Assembly (NCBI GenBank): GCA_947177675.1
Contig: CAMWVK010000029.1
Location: 1 to 10,263, forward strand
Source of the DNA: an uncultured Mucispirillum sp.
Lineage (GTDB): Bacteria; Chrysiogenota; Deferribacteres; Deferribacterales; Mucispirillaceae
Length of the DNA stretch: 10,263 nt
Direction of reading: 5' to 3'
Below, in pieces: positions 5,428-10,263 of this stretch (position 1 is the stretch's first letter; the number at the start of each line of letters is the position of its first letter). The notes beneath the pieces were generated by a model. The model was not told the origin of the DNA. It made no database searches and worked only from the letters and a program-made list of their open reading frames with translations. The translations under genes were made by a program, and so were the position numbers.

Positions 5428-7782
5428 ACAAGTATGATTACTAACACAAATTTGTTTTCTTTATCAAGCTTAGTTGCTGCTGGTAGAAATCAGGGCGATT
5501 TAAGCAAATCTATAAATAGACTTTCATCAGGCTTGCGTATAAATTCATTTATGGATGACCCATCTCGTATGTCAATATCTGAAAAAATGAGAGGTTTCAT
5601 TTTAGGTCTGCAAACTTCATCACAAAATGCACAAGATGGTATCTCATATCTTCAAACAGCAGAAGGTGCAACAAATGAAATATCAAGTATGCTTCAAAGA
5701 ATGAGAGAATTAGCAGTTGAAGGTGCAAATGGTATATATTCTGCTAATGACAGATTAGAAATTCAAAAAGAAATAGACCAGTTAAAAGAAGAAATAGACA
5801 GGATTTCTGAAACAACACAATTTAATACAAAAAAACTTATCAATGGCGAATCAAGCGGTGCATGGAACAGCGGCACTGACAAAATCAGTGCTGTAATTAA
5901 TGGCACAGTAGCTGACGGCAACTATGATATTTACTTTGATGTGAAACCAGGTCAAAACCAAGTGCAGTCTACTCAAATTTTTACATTAAGAGAAGGTGAA
6001 CTTGGTGCATATATGAGTAATCAAGGCACTACAAATATAGGAGAGGTAAGTAATCCTGATAATATTAAAGATACAGCAGAAGGCAGTTATAGTGTAACAG
6101 TTAAAAACCCAACAGATGGTGGAGCAGCTGGTAATGTTATGTCATCATCTATGTCGTTTATCAACAGCTATCAAAAAAATGGCTCAAATATGGCTTTTGG
6201 AACAGTTACAGCAGTTACTACAAATGAAAGTGGTTACTTTATGATTGAGTTTACAGAAAACAGCACTAATGCAGCAACTGGTGCAGGTTACAGAGTAAAA
6301 TTTATTTCTGCAGAAACTGGTGAAGAAGGAGAGTGGTTGGATTTTGCATCAGTAAATGGTAAATTACAAGGTGCATATAACTCAAACGGTTTTAATTTAA
6401 ACTTTGAAATACCAATACTTAATGGTGCAGATACAGTTAATGCTGGCGATAAATTCCTTTTTTCTGTAACTGATTCAAAAGGTGTTGCAAATGATGATAA
6501 TTTAATGGCAAATGGCGGTGGTGCATTACAAATAAGTCAAAATGGTGTGCAAGGTCCTTTAATAGTTTATAACCAGCCAAACTCATTAACTAAACCAGAT
6601 GATAAAGACGGTATAGTTGAATATAATTCCGTAACAGTTCACATGGTAACATTAGACAGCAAAACAGGCACATTTAATGCTGGAGAAATTACATTAGGTT
6701 TTAAAGAAAATACTGGTAATGCTGCAAATGGTCAGACATTATCAGGAACAGCAACAATTGAAGTTCGCAAAGGCGGCGAAGCTGCTACATCTACAACAAA
6801 ACTTTCTGAGCTTGCAAACTTTGTAGATGAAAATGGTGTTGAGCTTTTTGTTTCAACTCAGGAATTAAAAATATATGGTAATAATACAAATACTACAATC
6901 TATTTAGAGGGCGATGATACTATTCAAGATGTAGTAGATAAAATAACAAAAGCTATTACTAAAGATTTAGACATGGGCAGCGGCTTAACTGAAGTGGATA
7001 AAAAACTTGTATCCTTTAACCAAACAGCAGGCACTGGCTTTGGTGTAGTTCCAGGAATTATGATACTTCAGTCTGCTTTGACAGGTAAAGATGGCGAGCT
7101 CTCATTTATTGGAAGTCAAAAACTAATGGATGCTCTTGGTCTTGAAGTTGTTCAGAAATCAAGCCAGAATATACAGACTATTACTGCAAAAGATAACTTA
7201 ACAGGTGTAGTAGCAGGCGAAAGAGTAACAAGTAATTCAAGAGTAACAGATGTTATCAGTGGAGTTGATTTAATAGTTGATACTAGAACTGGTGTTGATG
7301 CTTATTATAATACAGGCACAGGTAAAATTGATTTCAAACCAAGCAGCAGACTTGAAAATCAAAACTTAAATCTGCATATAGTTGATGCAAGAACAGAAAT
7401 ACAAATAGGCACTGAAAAAGGTGAAAAATTAGATGTATCACTTCCTGCATTAAATACTGCTGCATTAGGTATAGGCAATACGAACATTAATACTCAGGAA
7501 GATGCTCAAAGAGCTATTACTGAAATTGATAACGCATTAACTAAAGTTGTTTCAGCAAGAGCAAAAATTGGTGCACATGTAAATAGACTTTCAAGCACAA
7601 TTAATACTCTTGCAGCAGCAGAAGAAAATACTACTGCAAGTGAATCAAGAATAAGAGATACTGATATAGCAAAAGAAACAACAGCACTGACTACTGCACA
7701 AGTTGCTTATCAGGCAAATATTGCAATACTTGCACAAGCTAACCAAATACCCGCAATTGCATTATCTCTTTTACAGGCATAG
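5422..7782 (+). CDS. fliC: Flagellin, large form with long variable insert
   Basis: Flagellin is the subunit of the flagellar filament, exported through the flagellar type III system. The 786-residue protein has conserved ends. The N-terminal D0/D1 region (about 1-145) contains TNTNLFSLSS, INRLSSGLRINS and DDPSRMSISEKMRG. The C-terminal D1/D0 region (about 685-786) contains ARAKIGAHVNRLSSTINTL and AYQANIAILAQANQIP, ending SLLQA. There is no signal peptide, as expected. The residues between are an insert of roughly 540 amino acids, Gly/Asn/Thr-rich and beta-like, forming surface D2/D3-type domains. One part (about 565-640, GSQKLMDALGLE to VISGVDLIVD) resembles the flagellin hook IN motif. In the TLR5-contact stretch LQRMRELAV, R93 and L97 plus E117 match Salmonella R90, L94 and E114. 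Typical flagellins have about 270-550 residues, so this one is large. The symbol could equally be flaA. It is expressed from the sigma-28 promoter upstream and probably read through into the next small gene. Confidence 0.97.
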   Translation: MSTSMITNTNLFSLSSLVAAGRNQGDLSKSINRLSSGLRINSFMDDPSRMSISEKMRGFILGLQTSSQNAQDGISYLQTAEGATNEISSMLQRMRELAVEGANGIYSANDRLEIQKEIDQLKEEIDRISETTQFNTKKLINGESSGAWNSGTDKISAVINGTVADGNYDIYFDVKPGQNQVQSTQIFTLREGELGAYMSNQGTTNIGEVSNPDNIKDTAEGSYSVTVKNPTDGGAAGNVMSSSMSFINSYQKNGSNMAFGTVTAVTTNESGYFMIEFTENSTNAATGAGYRVKFISAETGEEGEWLDFASVNGKLQGAYNSNGFNLNFEIPILNGADTVNAGDKFLFSVTDSKGVANDDNLMANGGGALQISQNGVQGPLIVYNQPNSLTKPDDKDGIVEYNSVTVHMVTLDSKTGTFNAGEITLGFKENTGNAANGQTLSGTATIEVRKGGEAATSTTKLSELANFVDENGVELFVSTQELKIYGNNTNTTIYLEGDDTIQDVVDKITKAITKDLDMGSGLTEVDKKLVSFNQTAGTGFGVVPGIMILQSALTGKDGELSFIGSQKLMDALGLEVVQKSSQNIQTITAKDNLTGVVAGERVTSNSRVTDVISGVDLIVDTRTGVDAYYNTGTGKIDFKPSSRLENQNLNLHIVDARTEIQIGTEKGEKLDVSLPALNTAALGIGNTNINTQEDAQRAITEIDNALTKVVSARAKIGAHVNRLSSTINTLAAAEENTTASESRIRDTDIAKETTALTTAQVAYQANIAILAQANQIPAIALSLLQA

Positions 7783-7842
7783 AAAAATTATAAAAATAAA
7801 AATATATAAATGCAACGAACAAAACATTTGAGGAGGAGCATT

Positions 7843-8019
7843 ATGGCAGCATTAAGTATTAACAAAAACGAGCATCAAATTGGCGGAAAATCACAACTTA
7901 CTAAACTTTATGAAATAATGAGAGAAACTATGGAACAGGGTTTTTACGGCTCTGTTGAAGTAAAATTTGAAGCAGGTAAAGTTACTATTATTAAAAAAAC
8001 TGAATCTATTAAAATCTAG
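7843..8019 (+). CDS. Small DUF2292 (YezD-like) protein
   Basis: This 58-residue protein begins MAALSINKNEHQIGG. A helix (LTKLYEIMRETMEQ) is followed by GSVEVKFEAGKVTIIKKTESIKI, which fits the DUF2292 pattern as I remember it: a Gly-Ser-Val beta hairpin and a 'GKV..I.KTE.I.' ending. Bacillus YezD belongs to that family. The biochemical role is unknown. The start at 7843 is set by AGGAGGA (7831-7837), 5 nt upstream. A reading from 7810 would add 11 basic residues, lacks its own ribosome site and would include this one. It lies 60 bp after the flagellin stop with no terminator between, so the two are probably on one transcript ending at 8105-8137. Whether it has a flagellar role is not shown. 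Confidence 0.7.
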   Translation: MAALSINKNEHQIGGKSQLTKLYEIMRETMEQGFYGSVEVKFEAGKVTIIKKTESIKI

Positions 8020-8104
8020 TATATATAATTATTTATAAATGGCGGAAACGGATATTATTAATTAAGACTATTAAACTCATTAATAGAAATACAATGCTCA
8101 AAAC

Positions 8105-8137
8105 AAAAAATGCAGGACAAAATGTCCTGCATTTTTT
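8105..8137. terminator. Strong intrinsic terminator after the flagellin unit
   Basis: AAAAAATGCAGGACA (8105-8119) pairs perfectly over 15 bp with TGTCCTGCATTTTTT (8123-8137) around an AAA loop, with a T-run on either strand. It closes the flagellin-DUF2292 transcript. The 85 bp before it (8020-8104) hold nothing else I can name. Confidence 0.9.
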
Positions 8138-8158
8138 ATTTTAAAAATATAATAATGG

Positions 8159-8186
8159 TTGACATTATAAAGTAATTCTTTAATAT
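8159..8186 (+). promoter_or_regulatory. Candidate sigma-70 promoter
   Basis: A perfect TTGACA (8159-8164) is followed after 16 bp by TAATAT (8181-8186; 4 of 6 matches). It sits just after the terminator and ahead of the gene at 8212, which would have a leader of about 20 nt. Confidence 0.5.
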
Positions 8187-8211
8187 TTTTAGATAAATGT
8201 AAGGAGGACTT

Positions 8212-8709
8212 ATGGCACAGTATATTAAAGATGAAAAAATAGAAAAAATAATAAAAGAAACTATTATACCAGATTTAGAAAAACTTTTATCAAAAGAATA
8301 TCAAGCAGATGCAGAGATAATAGAAGCACTTGATAAGCTTGAAGCATCTTGGAAAAGTTTATATATTCCGCAGGAATATGATAAATCATTTGATATGCTC
8401 ACTTATGAAAAATGTTCAAAGAAAGATATTTATAATCTGCTGCCATACATTCATATTTATATATATGTAATGAAACTTATTACATATCTTTTTTATAATA
8501 ACAGCAAGTTTGATACAGAGCTTTCTCTGCTTTCATCACTTAATCAGATATGTATAGATAAGGCAGAAAATCAGGAAAAAGCCGAATATATTATGGAACA
8601 TATAAGCTATCAGCAGGATATTGCTGTTGCAAAAGATGAAGAAAAAGAATTATTAATAAAAGCTGCAATGTTAGAAAATGCAGAAGCCTTTAAAAAAATC
8701 TGCTGTTAG
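8212..8709 (+). CDS. Hypothetical acidic helical cytoplasmic protein
   Basis: I do not recognise the family of this 165-residue protein. It has no signal peptide and appears almost entirely helical. An amphipathic, charged N-terminus (KIEKIIKETIIPDLEKLL) leads to a more hydrophobic centre (YIHIYIYVMKLITYLFY, about 79-95), which is too polar at its edges for a confident membrane segment. An acidic C-terminal helix ends in Cys-Cys. The start is well supported by AAGGAGG (8201-8207), 4 nt before the ATG. It appears to be a single-gene unit with its own promoter after the terminator. Its stop overlaps that of the convergent gene (8706-8709), so there is no intergenic space for a terminator. Confidence 0.8.
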   Translation: MAQYIKDEKIEKIIKETIIPDLEKLLSKEYQADAEIIEALDKLEASWKSLYIPQEYDKSFDMLTYEKCSKKDIYNLLPYIHIYIYVMKLITYLFYNNSKFDTELSLLSSLNQICIDKAENQEKAEYIMEHISYQQDIAVAKDEEKELLIKAAMLENAEAFKKICC

Positions 8710-9107
8710 TAATAAGGTTTAAATACAACTGCAATATAAAGTATAAATAAGAATATAAATAAAAATAGATAAGAAATATAAGCAGATAATTTTGACATAT
8801 TAAAGCTGTTGACTGCAAAATGGGATATAATAGATGAAAGCAGCACACCTGAAGAAAGAGTTATCATCAGCTCTATGCTTATAAAAAGTGTATGCTTTAT
8901 ATGAAATATTGATTGATTTAATATATAAAACACCATTAATATGACCATAAATATTGCAAAATCAAACATAATGGAATTATATCTTTTAATAACTTTTAAC
9001 GGCAGCGTTTTATAAAGCGGAACAACTGCCAGCACATATATTAAATATGAGGCAAAAGTTATAATACAGAATATCTGCATATAAAGGGTAATAATATTAG
9101 TTATCAT
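8706..9107 (-). CDS. Hypothetical integral membrane protein with four helices
   Basis: This 133-residue protein of unknown function shows four hydrophobic segments at about 5-30, 46-65, 73-95 and 107-130, with few charges outside the short basic loop KTLPLKVIKRYNS between helices 1 and 2. No catalytic motif is apparent. By the positive-inside rule that loop would be cytoplasmic. The start is supported by GGAGA a few bases upstream of the ATG. Upstream lies a run of TATAAT/TATACT-like sequence, but I could not fix one promoter. It is convergent with and overlaps the preceding gene by 4 bp, and is divergent from the sugar kinase. Confidence 0.75.
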   Translation of the reverse strand: MITNIITLYMQIFCIITFASYLIYVLAVVPLYKTLPLKVIKRYNSIMFDFAIFMVILMVFYILNQSIFHIKHTLFISIELMITLSSGVLLSSIISHFAVNSFNMSKLSAYISYLFLFIFLFILYIAVVFKPYY

Positions 9108-9173
9108 ACTGTCTCCATTTAATATATTATTATAGTATAATTATATGGGAAAATCTACATTTTTACTAATAAA

Positions 9174-9194
9174 CACAGCAAAAATACTGCTGTG
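9174..9194. repeat. Inverted repeat in divergent intergenic region
   Basis: CACAGCA (9174-9180) and TGCTGTG (9188-9194) form a perfect 7-bp dyad around AAAATAC. No T-run follows, so it is not an obvious terminator. It lies between the divergent membrane-protein and kinase genes, where an operator could be. It is 43 bp upstream of the kinase -35. Confidence 0.35.
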
Positions 9195-9236
9195 AATAAA
9201 AATTTTCTTTAAAAACACATGTATCAGGTAAAGCTA

Positions 9237-9265
9237 TTGACTATATTTTATTTTTGTGTGATTAT
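9237..9265 (+). promoter_or_regulatory. Candidate promoter of the sugar kinase gene
   Basis: TTGACT (9237-9242), 17 bp and GATTAT (9260-9265) are present, with TGT just before it giving an extended -10. Initiation near 9272 would leave a leader of about 20 nt that contains the GGAG ribosome site. Confidence 0.5.
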
Positions 9266-9292
9266 ATAGCGGTCATATATATGGAGCGAATA

Positions 9293-10171
9293 ATGAGTCA
9301 GCATCCTTTGATAATAGGAATAGGTGAGCTTTTATGGGACAGGCTGCCTAGTGGAAAACGAGTTGGCGGAGCACCTGCCAATGTTGTATATCATGCATCA
9401 TGCCTTGGGGCAGAAAGTTATGTAGTTAGTGCAGTTGGTAAAGATAAACTTGGTGATGAACTTTTAGAAGCAATTTCAAAAACAGCTCTGCATACAGCTA
9501 TAGAAAGAGTTGATTATCCAACTGGTTCTGTTCATGTTACAATAAATTATGGTATGCCTGAATATAATATTGTGGAAAATGCTGCATGGGATTATATTCC
9601 ATTAACTGATAATGCACTTACTCTTGTTAAAAAAGCAGATGCAATATGCTATGGCACACTGGCAAGCAGAAATGATGTATCACACAAAACTATTATCACT
9701 TTATTAAAACATGCAAATCCATCATTATTAAGACTGTTTGATATAAATTTAAGAGCGGAATATTATTCTAAACAGCTTATAACAGAGCTTATTACTTATG
9801 CCAATATTTTTAAAGTAAATAGTGATGAAGCTGTTGTATTAAAAAATATGCTTGATGTAGATATGTCTGATGATGATTTATGCAGAATGATTTTAGAAAA
9901 ATATAATCTAAAATATTTAATATATACAAATGGCAGTTTAAGTTCCAGTATATATACTGCTGATGCTGTATCCACATTAAAAACTCCGCCTGTTAGAGTG
10001 AATGATACAATAGGTGCAGGTGATGCATTTTCTGGTGCTTTTGTGTATTACATATTATCAGGGCTTTCTTTGGAAGATGCTCATCACATGGCAGTAAATA
10101 TATCTGCTTTTGTATGCACTCAAAGCGGAGCATGGCCAAAATATCCAGAAACAATGCCAAAATTTGTGTAG
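9293..10171 (+). CDS. PfkB-family carbohydrate kinase, probable fructokinase
   Basis: Enzymes of this family transfer phosphate from ATP to a sugar hydroxyl. As a fructokinase it would make fructose 6-phosphate in the cytoplasm. The 292-residue length is typical. The N-terminal strand IIGIGELLWD leads into the substrate-binding GGAPAN (25-30) and LGAESYVVSAVGKDKLGD of PfkB signature 1. DINLR (150-154) and NSDE (176-179) are in the expected places. Signature 2 is DTIGAGDAFSGAF, with catalytic Asp244 in the GAGD anion hole. The close 'GELLWD...GGAPAN' spacing with a short linker is what I associate with fructokinase-like members, but the sugar cannot be fixed from sequence. The start at 9293 is set by GGAG (9283-9286), 6 nt upstream. 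A start at 9254 adds 13 non-family residues, and the ATG at 9281 overlaps the ribosome site. No sugar transporter or hydrolase is adjacent. Confidence 0.9.
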   Translation: MSQHPLIIGIGELLWDRLPSGKRVGGAPANVVYHASCLGAESYVVSAVGKDKLGDELLEAISKTALHTAIERVDYPTGSVHVTINYGMPEYNIVENAAWDYIPLTDNALTLVKKADAICYGTLASRNDVSHKTIITLLKHANPSLLRLFDINLRAEYYSKQLITELITYANIFKVNSDEAVVLKNMLDVDMSDDDLCRMILEKYNLKYLIYTNGSLSSSIYTADAVSTLKTPPVRVNDTIGAGDAFSGAFVYYILSGLSLEDAHHMAVNISAFVCTQSGAWPKYPETMPKFV

Positions 10172-10227
10172 AGTAATATAATAATTTTTTTGTTTAAAAG
10201 ATATTCAGTATTTTAGCAGATAATAGT

Positions 10228-10263
10228 ATGAGCTTTGGCGGAAATAGCTTAAAAGCTTTTACT
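10228..10263 (+). CDS. Possible start of a further gene, cut by window edge
   Basis: An ATG at 10228 opens a frame of 12 codons (MSFGGNSLKAFT) running to the window end. There is no convincing ribosome binding site upstream, and twelve codons are too few to identify anything. It is listed only because the 56 bases after the kinase stop contain no terminator and the frame is otherwise plausible. Confidence 0.25.
   Translation, partial: MSFGGNSLKAFT

Noticed and set aside
10232..10250. Sigma-54 promoter (TTGGCGG...AGCTT) near the right edge, and similar TGGCGG at 8040
   Set aside because: The GG and GC elements are two bases too close at the right edge, and the second site has no GC element.
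10245..10262. Terminator after the kinase gene (AGCT-TAAA-AGCT then T)
   Set aside because: The stem is only 4 bp and lies inside the possible next reading frame.

Overview
The window is AT-rich, gene-dense bacterial DNA made of two unrelated blocks. The flagellin, the sigma-28-type promoters and the codon usage indicate a motile, low-GC, Gram-negative-type bacterium. The large flagellin architecture and the general look would suit a gut deferribacterium such as Mucispirillum, but this is an impression from memory and no marker gene in the window settles the taxonomy.

Positions 1-3488 form the right-hand part of a CRISPR-Cas locus that I read as type II-B. In order on the + strand it has the C-terminal 245 codons of a large effector (very probably Cas9, cut by the window edge), then cas1, cas2 and cas4, all overlapping or abutting. 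A bidirectional terminator follows. A tracrRNA gene is encoded on the opposite strand, with a 39-nt anti-repeat that begins at its predicted transcription start. Beyond a short leader-like stretch lies an array of ten 37-nt repeats and nine spacers of 33-38 nt. The repeat begins with GTTTC and ends in GTTAT on the - strand, and tracrRNA complementarity requires crRNAs to come from that strand. Array and tracrRNA are therefore transcribed toward the cas operon, and both probably end at or before the shared terminator. Each repeat carries an extended -10 promoter element, and the tracrRNA promoter looks like a diverged copy of the same repeat segment. The degenerate repeat is at the transcription-upstream end, so new spacers probably enter at the tracrRNA-proximal end.

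Positions 3489-5196 hold a - strand gene for a 550-residue secreted protein of unknown function. I see no convincing terminator between it and the array.

Positions 5197-8137 are a flagellar unit: a near-consensus sigma-28 promoter, a 5' leader with two candidate CsrA sites, a 786-residue flagellin with a large variable insert, and a 58-residue DUF2292-like protein, closed by a perfect 15-bp terminator.

Positions 8138-10263 are ordinary chromosome: an acidic helical protein of unknown function, a convergent four-helix membrane protein whose stop codon overlaps that of its neighbour, a PfkB-family sugar kinase (probable fructokinase), and perhaps the start of another gene at the right edge.
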